Shown here: positions 8,076 through 16,312 of the stretch, one piece after another
Position numbering within the stretch: position 1 is the stretch's first letter
Layout of the letters: the number at the start of each line of letters is the position of its first letter
NCBI GenBank assembly: GCA_964484195.1
Contig: CAZAER010000020.1
Coordinates: 11,885 to 75,884, forward strand
Length of the DNA stretch: 64,000 nt
Direction of reading: 5' to 3'
Origin: JALHOP01 sp964484195
Lineage (GTDB): Bacteria > Myxococcota > XYA12-FULL-58-9 > JALHOP01
The notes under the pieces: model-generated
What the model saw: the letters and a program-made list of their open reading frames with translations, nothing else
Database searches by the model: none
Told to the model about the DNA's origin: nothing
Translations under genes and position numbers: made by a program

Positions 8076-10246
8076 TGGGGCGCTGGCTCGCTCTGCTGGC
8101 CGCTCTCGCGGTCGCGCCGCCGACGCTGGCGGGGGAGGGCGAGATCGTCCTCTGGCATGCCTATCGCGCCGGTGAAGCTCAGGCCCTCGACGCCGTCGTC
8201 GATGCTTTTCGCGTCGAGCACCCCACCATCAAGGTGCGCGTCCTGCAGGTTCCGTACGGCGCCTACCCCCAGAAGCTGCGCACCGCGATTCCCCAAGGCG
8301 CGGGGCCGGACCTGTTCATCGCGCCCAACGATCATCTGCGCGATTTCATCGAGCGCGATCTGATCACGCCGGCAGGCGGTGTACCCGTCGCCCGCTTCGA
8401 CGAACGGTTGGTCAGCGCGCTCACCTTGAAGGAACGCCTCTGGGGTTATCCGCTCGCCTACAAGACCCTGGTCATCTTCTATCGCCGTGACATGATCGAG
8501 CAGCCACCGCGCGACACCGACGATCTCGTGGCCATGGCGCGACGTCTCACGGGCGAAGGGCGCTACGGCTTCGTCTATCAGGCGAGCCTGCCTTACTATC
8601 ACGCGCCCTGGTTGTTCGGCTTCGGCGGCAAGCTCTTCGAGGGTGAGCGCTTGCTGCCGTTCGAATCGCCGGCGGCCGTCGCCTCGGGTGACTTCCTGCG
8701 CCGACTCACCTTCGAAGAGAAGGTGACCCCCGTCGACATCAGCGGCGCGCTCGCTACCGAGCTCTTCAATCGCGGACGCGCCGCGATGGTGATGAACGGG
8801 CCTTGGTTCGTGAGCGAGATCGCTGCCGACGTGCCCTGGGCGGTGGCGCCGTTGCCGGTGGTGAGCGCGACGGGGCTCCCGGCGCGGCCCTTCGTTTCGC
8901 TCGACGTCCTCTATCGTACGGTGCGCGCCGAAGGCTCGGTCGATGCCGCTGCGCTCGTCGATGCGCTCACCAGCGACGCCGCGGCGCTGACCAGAGCGCG
9001 CATCGGCCGCCAACCCGTCGCCAACGCCGCTGTCGTCCACGACCCCATCGTCGAGAACGACCAGCTCCTGGCGATGCAGGCGCGTCAGCTCGCGGCGACC
9101 GAGGCGCTTCCGACCGAGCCGGTCATGCAGCTGGCGTGGGACCCGTACGAATCGGCGCTGCGGCAGATCCAACGCGGAGCCAAGTCGCCGGAAAAAGCGT
9201 TTCGCGAGGCGACCGCGCGGATTCAGGTGCTGGCGCGTCCACTCCCCGAGGCCGCGCCGATGCGCCTGTACGTGCTGGCCCTCCTCGGGCTCGTGGCCGT
9301 TGGTCTAGCGATCTTCTTGAAGCGCGTGAGACGCGGCGACGTTCTCGCGGATGTCCGCCGTAGCGGAGCTGCCTACGCGTTCATCGCCCCCGCCGCCATC
9401 GGCATGGCCTTGCTCGTGGGCGTGCCGTTCCTCATGGGCGTCGGCCTGGGATTCTTCGAGTACGAAGGGGCTCAGATCCGCTTCGTGGGCATGGGCAACT
9501 TCGCGAGCATTCTCGGCACCTCCGATTACAGCCCGTTCGAGCCCATGAGCTTCTACTTCACCATGGCGGTCACCGTGCTTTGGACGGTGAGCAACATCGC
9601 GCTCCACGTGGCCATCGGTTTCGCCTTCGCGCTGCTCTTGCAGCCTCCCTGGTTGCGCGGTCGCGCCGTCTTCCGCGTCTTGCTCATCCTGCCCTGGGCG
9701 ATCCCGAACTACATCACCGCGTTGATCTTCAAGGGCCTGTTCAACACCCAGCTCGGCGCCATCAATGCCTTGCTGCCGAAGGTCGGGCTGCCTGCGATCG
9801 ACTGGTTCGACAACTTCGCGTCCGCTTTCGCGGCGAACCTCACGACCAATGTCTGGCTCGGCTTTCCCTTCATGATGGTGACCATCCTCGGGGCGCTGCA
9901 AGCCATTCCCAGTGATCTCTACGAGGCGGCGCGGGTCGATGGGGCGGGGGCGTGGCGTCGCTTCACCAGCATCACCTTGCCGCTGGTCGGGCCCGCCCTG
10001 GTGCCCTCGGTGGTGCTCGGCACCATCTGGACCTTCAACATGTTCAACGTCGTCTTCTGCGTGAGCGAGGGCCAGCCGGAGGGCGCGACCGACATCCTGG
10101 TCACCGAGGCGTACCGCTGGGCCTTCATGCGCAACGGCCGCTACGGCTACGCCGCGGCATATTCGCTGGTCATCTTCGCCATCCTCTTGCTCTACAGCGC
10201 CCTCACCAAGAGACTGCTCGCGGCGCGCATCACGGAGGCGACGTGA
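8075..10246 (+). CDS. Sugar ABC importer: solute-binding protein fused to MalF-type permease
   Basis: A 723-residue fusion. Residues 1-19 are a signal peptide (ending TLAG); about 20-385 are an extracellular sugar-binding protein (EIVLWHAYRAGEAQALDAVV, RTAIPQGAGPDLFIAPND, LWGYPLAYKTLVIFYRRD). A membrane helix follows at about 396-414 (MRLYVLALLGLVAVGLAIFL) and then a complete MalF-like permease from about 425 to 723, with the EAA loop EAARVDGAGAWRRFTSITLP that docks the ATPase. No separate binding-protein gene is nearby, and the frame is open throughout with no stop at the boundary. The tethered binding domain would face the periplasm. Substrate likely a maltose/trehalose/glycerol-3-phosphate-like compound. 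Confidence 0.92.
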   Translation: MGRWLALLAALAVAPPTLAGEGEIVLWHAYRAGEAQALDAVVDAFRVEHPTIKVRVLQVPYGAYPQKLRTAIPQGAGPDLFIAPNDHLRDFIERDLITPAGGVPVARFDERLVSALTLKERLWGYPLAYKTLVIFYRRDMIEQPPRDTDDLVAMARRLTGEGRYGFVYQASLPYYHAPWLFGFGGKLFEGERLLPFESPAAVASGDFLRRLTFEEKVTPVDISGALATELFNRGRAAMVMNGPWFVSEIAADVPWAVAPLPVVSATGLPARPFVSLDVLYRTVRAEGSVDAAALVDALTSDAAALTRARIGRQPVANAAVVHDPIVENDQLLAMQARQLAATEALPTEPVMQLAWDPYESALRQIQRGAKSPEKAFREATARIQVLARPLPEAAPMRLYVLALLGLVAVGLAIFLKRVRRGDVLADVRRSGAAYAFIAPAAIGMALLVGVPFLMGVGLGFFEYEGAQIRFVGMGNFASILGTSDYSPFEPMSFYFTMAVTVLWTVSNIALHVAIGFAFALLLQPPWLRGRAVFRVLLILPWAIPNYITALIFKGLFNTQLGAINALLPKVGLPAIDWFDNFASAFAANLTTNVWLGFPFMMVTILGALQAIPSDLYEAARVDGAGAWRRFTSITLPLVGPALVPSVVLGTIWTFNMFNVVFCVSEGQPEGATDILVTEAYRWAFMRNGRYGYAAAYSLVIFAILLLYSALTKRLLAARITEAT

Positions 10247-11091
10247 GCGAGCGCCCGTCCATCGTCTTGCGCCTCGCCGCCTACGCGCTCCTCGCGCTCG
10301 CGACCGTCGTGGTCATGTTCCCAGTGTACGCTGTAGCGGTCATGGCGGTGAGCCGCGCGCCCGGCTTCTCGGTGGTGTTGTCACCCGATCCGGCGCTGTT
10401 CACGCTCGACCATCTCACGAGGTTCGTCGGGCACCACGATGCCGAAGGCCGCTGGCTGTTCGGGCGCCAGCTTTTGAACAGCCTCGTCGTCGCCGGTGGC
10501 GCGACCGCGCTCGGGGTTTTGCTCGCGACGACCGCCGCGTATGCTTTCAGCCGCTTCCGCTTTCCCGGCCATCGCCTCGGTATCGCTTCGTTCGTGGTCG
10601 TGCAGATGTTTCCGGCGACGATGATGATCGTGCCGCTCTATCTCCTGATGTCGGCGCTCGGTCTCCTCGACTCGGTGTTCGGCCTGGTCGTGGTTTACGC
10701 CACGACGGCGCTGCCGTTCTGCGTCTGGATGCTCAAGGGCTACTTCGACACCATCCCGGCCGACCTCGACGAGGCGGCGTTGGTCGATGGCGCGTCGCGT
10801 ATCCGCATCTTCTATCAAGTGATCTTGCCGCTGGCGCGGCCCGCCATTGCGGTCACCGCCTTGTTCTCCTTCTTGACCGCATGGAACGAGTTCATCATGG
10901 CGGCGACCTTCCTATCGCACGAAGAGAAGTTCACTTTGCCGGTGACGCTCTTTCGTCACGTCGGAGCCTATGGCGCCGACTGGGGTGCCTTTGCCGCGGG
11001 CTCGTTGGTGGTGAGCCTCCCGGTTTGCCTCTTGTTCTTCGCCCTGCAGCGTCAGCTGGTCGGCGGCTTGTCCGCCGGAGCGGTCAAGTAG
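10243..11091 (+). CDS. Sugar ABC importer permease (MalG type)
   Basis: A 282-residue inner-membrane permease, partner of the fused MalF-like protein. The start is a GTG overlapping the preceding stop by four bases (GTGA). Six hydrophobic segments are visible, and the coupling loop reads DEAALVDGASRIRIFYQVILPLARPAI, the EAA motif that contacts the ATPase. The helix pair TALPFCVWMLKGYFDTIP and AWNEFIMAATFLS are typical of MalG/UgpE. The ceramidase-like gene starts on the last base of this stop codon, an unexpectedly tight coupling to a lipid enzyme. Confidence 0.95.
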   Translation: MSERPSIVLRLAAYALLALATVVVMFPVYAVAVMAVSRAPGFSVVLSPDPALFTLDHLTRFVGHHDAEGRWLFGRQLLNSLVVAGGATALGVLLATTAAYAFSRFRFPGHRLGIASFVVVQMFPATMMIVPLYLLMSALGLLDSVFGLVVVYATTALPFCVWMLKGYFDTIPADLDEAALVDGASRIRIFYQVILPLARPAIAVTALFSFLTAWNEFIMAATFLSHEEKFTLPVTLFRHVGAYGADWGAFAAGSLVVSLPVCLLFFALQRQLVGGLSAGAVK

Positions 11092-11777
11092 TGGCTTACT
11101 GGGGCGAAGTCACCTCGACGGTGGATTGGTGTGAAGCGAACTATCTCGCCAGCGACTTCATCGCCGAGCCCTGGAACACCCTGTCGAGCCTGGCGATGGT
11201 CGTCGCCGGCATCCTCGGCTTGATTCGCCATCGCGAGCTCACGGGACGCTACCGCCTGGCGTTCGCGCTTCTCGTCCTCGTCGGCATCGGCAGCGTCGCC
11301 TTCCACGCGAGCCTGCGCTTCGGTACCCAGCTCCTCGACGAGCTGCCCATGGTCTACTTGGTGCTGGTCATCGTCTACGTGCTCACGGGTGCGCGCTGGC
11401 GCTGGCCGTTCGTGCTGGCCGCGGCGTTACTGACGGCCCTCGCCAGCGGCACGCGCGGGCAGGTGCAGTTCTACGTGTTCCAGATCGGCTTCGGAGCCCT
11501 CGAGCTGTTCGCGCTCGCGAAGACGTACCTGTTGCAACGGCAGGCCGTGCCCGAGGTGCGACGGCTCTACCGCTACGGCATGCTCTCGTACGCCGTAGCG
11601 GTCACCGTGTGGTTCGTCGACATCCGCTTCTGCGGGGTGACCGGCGACCTGAAGCTCCACGCCTTGTGGCATGTCCTGGTGTCGGCGGGCTTTTATGCGC
11701 TGCTACTGGTGATCGCGCGCTCTTTCACCGCGAGCCCGATGGGGCAGGCGACTCCGGTGCCACCGACACCGCAGTAA
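11091..11777 (+). CDS. Alkaline ceramidase homologue (CREST superfamily)
   Basis: A 228-residue multi-helix membrane protein matching the alkaline ceramidase family, which hydrolyses ceramides to sphingoid base and fatty acid. The diagnostic motifs are all present: VDWCEANYLASDFIAEPWNTLSS at residues about 11-33, GIGSVAFHASLRFGTQLLDELPM, the Trp-rich helix with WFVDIRFC, and the terminal histidine pair LHALWHV. The Asp, Ser and three His that hold the zinc in this superfamily appear retained. Start is a GTG overlapping the MalG stop. Its last 85 nt overlap the convergent msrA 3' end. Bacterial members exist but are uncommon; sphingolipids are known in myxobacteria. Confidence 0.85.
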   Translation: MAYWGEVTSTVDWCEANYLASDFIAEPWNTLSSLAMVVAGILGLIRHRELTGRYRLAFALLVLVGIGSVAFHASLRFGTQLLDELPMVYLVLVIVYVLTGARWRWPFVLAAALLTALASGTRGQVQFYVFQIGFGALELFALAKTYLLQRQAVPEVRRLYRYGMLSYAVAVTVWFVDIRFCGVTGDLKLHALWHVLVSAGFYALLLVIARSFTASPMGQATPVPPTPQ

Positions 11778-12310
11778 CCGCCGGGATTTTTGGCGAGATA
11801 CTGCTGGTGGTACTCCTCGGCCGGGTAGAGCTCGGGAGCCTCGCGGATCTCGGTGGTGATGGGGCCATATCCGCTTTCGCGGAGCTTCGCTTGGTAGACC
11901 TCGCGCGATGCGAGCGCGGCGTCACGCTGCGCGGGGGTGTGCCAATAGATGGCGCTACGATACTGCGTACCGGTGTCGTTGCCCTGGCGCATGCCTTGGG
12001 TCGGGTCGTGATTCTCCCAAAAAACCTTCAGCAGCTGGTCGACGCTCACCTGCTTGGGGTCGTAGACGATGCGCACGGTCTCGGCATGACCCGTGCGGCC
12101 GCTGCACACCTCTTTGTAGGTCGCGTTGGGCGTGGTGCCGCCCTGGTAGCCGACCCAGGTGCTGAAGACGCCGGGCACCTGCCAGAACTTGCGCTCCACA
12201 CCCCAGAAGCAACCCATGCCGACGTCGAGCACCTCGTGCCCGGGAGGCACGGTGCCGAGCGCCTTGCCGTTGACGAAGTGGGTGTGAGGAAGCGCGATCG
12301 CGGTAGCCAT
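11693..12310 (-). CDS. msrA: Peptide methionine sulfoxide reductase MsrA
   Basis: A 205-residue cytoplasmic repair enzyme reducing the S-epimer of methionine sulfoxide. The catalytic motif GMGCFWGVERKFW lies near residue 31-42, followed by GYQGGTTPNATYKEVCSGRTGHAE, ENHDPTQGMRQGNDTGTQYRS and the C-terminal resolving-cysteine segment GGYCGVGGTGVACP. The overall sequence is of the long Escherichia coli type. Start chosen at the ATG giving MATAIALPHTHF; the open frame continues far upstream without family similarity. The 3' end runs 85 nt into the convergent ceramidase gene. Confidence 0.95.
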   Translation of the reverse strand: MATAIALPHTHFVNGKALGTVPPGHEVLDVGMGCFWGVERKFWQVPGVFSTWVGYQGGTTPNATYKEVCSGRTGHAETVRIVYDPKQVSVDQLLKVFWENHDPTQGMRQGNDTGTQYRSAIYWHTPAQRDAALASREVYQAKLRESGYGPITTEIREAPELYPAEEYHQQYLAKNPGGYCGVGGTGVACPIGLAVKERAITSSSA

Positions 12311-12373
12311 GATGATCCTCTTCTTTCGAGCCCTATACGCCTGCGCGCCTGCCATGCGAAGGTCGCGCGGCGC

Positions 12374-13252
12374 ATGCAGCTCGCGATTGTCACGTGTGAA
12401 GAACATGCCCAGCTGATGCCGGCGGATCGGGCGCTCGCCGCTGCTCTGGAGAGGCACGGCATCCACTCGGTACCAGCTGTGTGGAGCAATACGGCGGTTC
12501 CCTGGCACGGTTTCCAAGCGGCGCTCATTCGTTCGCCCTGGGACTACTACGAGCGGCCGCGTGAGTTCGCGGCCTGGCTCGACCGCATCGAGGCGATGCG
12601 CTTGCCGCTTTGGAACCCCGTCGGCACCGTCCGCTGGAACATGCACAAGGGCTACCTCCGGGAGCTCGGTGAGGTCGGAGCGCCGCTCCCCGGCACCGTC
12701 GTCGTACGCGCGGACCAGCTCGCCCCTTCGCTCTCTGCCTTGTTCGCGGAGCGCGGCTGGCCACAGCTCGTGATGAAACCCGCAATCTCCGGCGGCGCTT
12801 TCGAGACCTACAAAGTAGAGCGCGATGACGCGTCCGCGTTCGAGGAGCGCTTTCGGGCGCTGCATTTGCGTGGCGATGTCATCGTGCAAGAGTACTGCCC
12901 GCAAATCGAGACTAGCGGCGAGATCTCACTCGTTTACGTGGGTGGCGAGCTCACGCACGCCGTGCGCAAGGTGCCGCGTGACGCCGACTTCCGCGTGCAA
13001 GAACGCTTTGGCGGACGCGCCGTCGGTCACGCTCCGACCGACCTCGAACGCCAAGCCGCCGAGCGCGTGCTCGAGGCCACGGCGAAGCTTGGCTACGCGC
13101 ACGTCTACGCGCGCGTCGACATGGTGCACCACAAGAACGCTCTCGCGCTCATGGAGCTCGAGGTCATCGAGCCGTCGCTGTTCCTCGAGGTCGCGCCCGA
13201 GGCCACCGAGCGCGTGGCCACGCTCCTCGCCGAGCGCATCGTCGCGACCTAG
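12374..13252 (+). CDS. ATP-grasp ligase, DcsG/RimK-like
   Basis: A 292-residue ATP-grasp protein. The N-terminal lobe shows a pattern shared with the O-ureido-D-serine cyclo-ligase (DcsG) group: LAIVTCEEH, AALIRSPWDYYERPREFAAWLDRIE, LPLWNPVGTVRWNMHKGYLREL. The ATP-grasp core follows with LVMKPAISGGAFETYKV, the adenine-contact strand VIVQEYCPQI and the metal-binding end ARVDMVHHKNALALMELEVIEPSLFLEV (Glu/Asn-type ligands). The family forms a C-N bond at the cost of ATP; the substrate here is unknown and no cycloserine cluster surrounds it. Start at ATG 12374, 63 nt from the divergent msrA start. Confidence 0.75.
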   Translation: MQLAIVTCEEHAQLMPADRALAAALERHGIHSVPAVWSNTAVPWHGFQAALIRSPWDYYERPREFAAWLDRIEAMRLPLWNPVGTVRWNMHKGYLRELGEVGAPLPGTVVVRADQLAPSLSALFAERGWPQLVMKPAISGGAFETYKVERDDASAFEERFRALHLRGDVIVQEYCPQIETSGEISLVYVGGELTHAVRKVPRDADFRVQERFGGRAVGHAPTDLERQAAERVLEATAKLGYAHVYARVDMVHHKNALALMELEVIEPSLFLEVAPEATERVATLLAERIVAT

Positions 13253-14256
13253 CCCCTGCCTTCGCTGACCAGCAGCGTCAGGCGTTCGGCTCCCACCGCC
13301 TCGCTGAGCCGCTGCCGGCTGGCCTCGTGGTTCAGGTCGGATTGTCTCCACCCGACCTGCTCGCGCGCATGGCCGAGCTGCTGGCCGAGCGCGTGCAACT
13401 GGGCGCCGTCGAGACGAGCGGCGGCTTGGCCGAAGCGCTCCGCGAAGCGAGACGTGCCGGCCAGCGTCGTGTCCGACCAGTTGTCTTCGGTGGTGTCGAC
13501 GGTGCCGTCGTCGTCGAAGGTCGCCCGCATCATGGTGTCGCCTTGCTCGTTCAGGCCGACCTCCATGCGCACCGCGAGGCGACCGGCGCGGAGCTCGGCG
13601 ACGCGTCGCGGCTCATCGCTTACCTCACCGACGTTGTCGTCGACCCATACTGCCGGTGGCTCGGCGGCCCTTAGCGCCGCACCGCGCGGAATGAGTCCCT
13701 GGAGTTGCTGTTGCTGGCCTTGCACGATGTTCGCGACGACACCGGCCGCGGGGGGCGGCACGACACCGGCCACGGGGGGCACCAGGCGGCCGGCCGCCGG
13801 TGGATTGTTGGCGAGCGCTGCTTGCGCGCCCTGCAGGGCAGGGTTTGCGGCCACGCCGCGGCCGACGACGTTCCACACCTGCCCGAGCGGGGTCGCCGCT
13901 ATAGCGGCGAAGATCCCACGGAAGATCGGCCCCAAAATCTGACCGAGCGGCGTGTTCGCGAGCGCTGCGAAGACGGCGTTGAACGGATTCGCGACCGCGG
14001 CCGCCGCGTTGACGGCTTGCTGCGCGCGTCCGAGATCTTCGCCAAGTCTCCCGGCGACGTTCGCGGCGTCGACGGCTTGTTGCGCCGTGCCAGGTGGGGC
14101 CGCCGCCTTGTCGACACGCGGCTCGTCGTCACGGCGTGGACGATTCACGAGCTCGAAGCGGTCGCCGTCGGCACGTCGAGCGCGTCGAGCTTCAGAGGCG
14201 GGCAGTGGGCGAGCTTCGGCCGCCCGAGCTGCGCGCCCGGTCTCGATGGTAGTCAT
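13249..14256 (-). CDS. Unknown Ala-rich protein
   Basis: A 335-residue soluble protein that I do not recognise. Residues 1-50 are basic and disordered; about 55-165 are Ala-rich with an imperfect internal repeat (ANTPLGQILGPIFRGIF then AATPLGQVWNVVGRG), which could form amphipathic helices; about 160-200 are Pro/Ala/Gln-rich. The C-terminal 130 residues are an acidic mixed domain (VWVDDNVGEVSDEP, MRATFDDDGTVDTTEDNWS). No signal peptide. It lies downstream of sppA in the same direction with an 80-nt gap, and its stop overlaps the convergent ATP-grasp gene by four bases. A long opposite-strand frame exists, but codon pattern and start favour this one. Confidence 0.55.
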   Translation of the reverse strand: MTTIETGRAARAAEARPLPASEARRARRADGDRFELVNRPRRDDEPRVDKAAAPPGTAQQAVDAANVAGRLGEDLGRAQQAVNAAAAVANPFNAVFAALANTPLGQILGPIFRGIFAAIAATPLGQVWNVVGRGVAANPALQGAQAALANNPPAAGRLVPPVAGVVPPPAAGVVANIVQGQQQQLQGLIPRGAALRAAEPPAVWVDDNVGEVSDEPRRVAELRAGRLAVRMEVGLNEQGDTMMRATFDDDGTVDTTEDNWSDTTLAGTSRFAERFGQAAARLDGAQLHALGQQLGHAREQVGWRQSDLNHEASRQRLSEAVGAERLTLLVSEGRG

Positions 14257-14335
14257 TGCGGCACCCCATGGTGGGAGGGTGGTGGTTGCCAGCGGACCTA
14301 CACGCCTCGCGACGCTGGGGGCTAACTGAAGCGCC

Positions 14336-16102
14336 TCAGTGAATGCGCAGCCCCGCCGGCAGCATCATCATGACGCCTTGCTCGTCGAGGAAGCGGCGGC
14401 GCAGGCTCACGAGATCACGCTCGAGCGTATTGTCCGGCAAAGCAGACAGCAAACCGGTCGCCGCTCCGCCGCCGAGGAGCGACTTCACTACCTCGAGCGG
14501 CGTCTTGGTGGCCGGCAGGTCGACCAGGGTGACGTTCGTGGCGTCGGTGAGGTTCGCGCGCTCGCGCAATCGCGTCAGGGCGAGCTCCATGCCGCCAAGC
14601 TCGTCGACGAGACCACGCTCGAGCGCGGCGCGACCACTCCACACACGACCCTTGGCGATGGCGTCGATAGCGGACACATCTTTCTTGCGGCGGACGGCGA
14701 CCTTGCCGATGAAGTCCTGATAGACATGGTCGGCGCCGGCCTTGAGCACGGCGATACGGCGCTCGTCGAGCGGCTCGGTCGCGGCGAAGGCACCGGAGTT
14801 CGGAGTCGATTCGTAGGCATCGACGGTGATCCCGAGCCAGCGCTTGAGCGCTTCGCGGATGGCGAACGCTCCAGCGTACACGCCAATGCTGCCGGTGATG
14901 GTCGCGGGCTCGGCGACGATGTAGTCGCCGTCCATGGCGATGAAGTAGCCGCCGGATGCTGCAAGCGAGCCCATCGAGACGACCACCGGTATGCCGGCGG
15001 CGCGCGTCACCTCGACCTCGCGGCGCGCGACGTCGCTCGCGACGTACGAGCCGCCGGGGCTGTCGATGCGTAGCAACACGCCCTTTGCTTTCTGCTCGCG
15101 CGCCTCGCGCAGGCCGCGGGCGATGTATTCGGCGCTCACGTCATCGCGACCGACGCCATCGGGAGCTTCGCCGCGCACGATGGCGCCGGCGACCGTGACG
15201 ACCGCGATCTCGGGTCCGCTTTGGTGGAGCTGCCCGTCATTCCAGTAGGTGTCGACGCCGAACAGATGTTTGGGGCCGCCGGTGAGCTCGTCGACGTCCT
15301 TCTCGACTTCGTCCCAATAGGCCAGTCGGTCGACGAGCTTCTGCTCGAGGGCCTGCGCTCCGAGAAACGGGCCGCCGCGGACCCATTTCCACGCGGTCTC
15401 CTCATCGACTTTGCGGCGCGCTGCGATGTGGCGCACGAGGTCGGCTTGCAGATCGTCGACCAGGGCCTTCAAAGACTCGCGGTGAGCCGGTGTGAAAGCG
15501 CGCTCGGTGAACATGTTGGCGGCGTTCTTGTACTCGTAGCGCTGTTCGAAGTGCGCCTTCACCTCGAGCTTCTCGAGCAAACCGGCGAAGAACATCGCCT
15601 CGGCGCGAAGACCGACGAGGTTCACGTCACCCGGAGGCGCCAGCACCACTTTGTCCGCTAAAATGGATGCAGCGTACGCCGCGTTGCCGCGGTCGCCATC
15701 GCCGGCGCTTTCGAGAAAGGCGCAGCTCCACTTGCCGCTGGCACGAAAGGCGGCCATCGCCTCCTCGAGCTCCTGCAGCTGCGCGAGGCCGATCTCGGGA
15801 TCGACGACCTCGAAGAGGATACCGACCACGCGATCGTCCGACGCGGCGCGTCGGATGCTCTCGCTGACGCCGCGCAGGGTCAGCGGCAATGGCTCACCGA
15901 GCAGGCTCTTCAAGCCCATCTCGGCGCGCTCGACCAGCGGCCCCGAGAGCTTCACGTGCATGACGCCGCGTTTGGGAACGGTGGGGCCGCGATTCGAGAA
16001 AAGCGCGATCACGAACAAGAGCAGGGACATCACGAAGAAGGTCGCCGCGACAGCCCGGACCATCAGCCAAAGAGTCCCGAAAAATCCGCGATGTTCACGC
16101 AT
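14336..16102 (-). CDS. sppA: Signal peptide peptidase SppA, 67K type
   Basis: A 588-residue inner-membrane serine protease that degrades cleaved signal peptides. One N-terminal helix (LMVRAVAATFFVMSLLLFVIAL) anchors it. Two tandem S49 domains follow: the first carries the general-base Lys in YEYKNAANMF near residue 190, the second the nucleophile Ser in VVSMGSLAASGGYFIAM near residue 385. VLLRIDSPGGS and ATITGSIGVYAG are further family motifs. Start set at the ATG giving MREHRGFFG; a GTG 12 codons upstream is possible. Length agrees with long SppA proteins. Confidence 0.93.
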   Translation of the reverse strand: MREHRGFFGTLWLMVRAVAATFFVMSLLLFVIALFSNRGPTVPKRGVMHVKLSGPLVERAEMGLKSLLGEPLPLTLRGVSESIRRAASDDRVVGILFEVVDPEIGLAQLQELEEAMAAFRASGKWSCAFLESAGDGDRGNAAYAASILADKVVLAPPGDVNLVGLRAEAMFFAGLLEKLEVKAHFEQRYEYKNAANMFTERAFTPAHRESLKALVDDLQADLVRHIAARRKVDEETAWKWVRGGPFLGAQALEQKLVDRLAYWDEVEKDVDELTGGPKHLFGVDTYWNDGQLHQSGPEIAVVTVAGAIVRGEAPDGVGRDDVSAEYIARGLREAREQKAKGVLLRIDSPGGSYVASDVARREVEVTRAAGIPVVVSMGSLAASGGYFIAMDGDYIVAEPATITGSIGVYAGAFAIREALKRWLGITVDAYESTPNSGAFAATEPLDERRIAVLKAGADHVYQDFIGKVAVRRKKDVSAIDAIAKGRVWSGRAALERGLVDELGGMELALTRLRERANLTDATNVTLVDLPATKTPLEVVKSLLGGGAATGLLSALPDNTLERDLVSLRRRFLDEQGVMMMLPAGLRIH

Positions 16103-16234
16103 GAGGCCCCCAAGACACGCCGGGCCTTCGGGTAGCACATCTTAATAGGTGGGCGACAGCTGTCGGTAAACACCGACTTGACATGCTGCGTCACGACGCC
16201 TACTCATCTAGACAGTGAAAAGACATGGGGTCGT

Positions 16235-16263
16235 TTGACACAAGGAACGAGCGTTCCTATGTT
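16235..16263 (+). promoter_or_regulatory. Sigma-70-type promoter with operator palindrome, TonB operon
   Basis: A perfect -35 TTGACA at 16235-16240 and -10 TATGTT at 16258-16263 are separated by 17 nt. The spacer is almost filled by the inverted repeat AGGAACG-AG-CGTTCCT (16243-16258), so a dimeric repressor or MerR-type activator could sit between the boxes. Transcription would start near 16270, about 40 nt before the first gene. It precedes the TPR lipoprotein-TonB-ExbBD-receptor operon. Confidence 0.65.
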
Positions 16264-16312
16264 CTTTCCACTTTTTTAGCTTTTCAGGGAACCAACTAAC
16301 CTCGGGTGGCGT

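Noticed and set aside
13705..14325. Plus-strand frame opposite the Ala-rich protein
   Set aside because: No ribosome site, no recognised content, and codon third-position pattern favours the minus strand. The choice is not certain.
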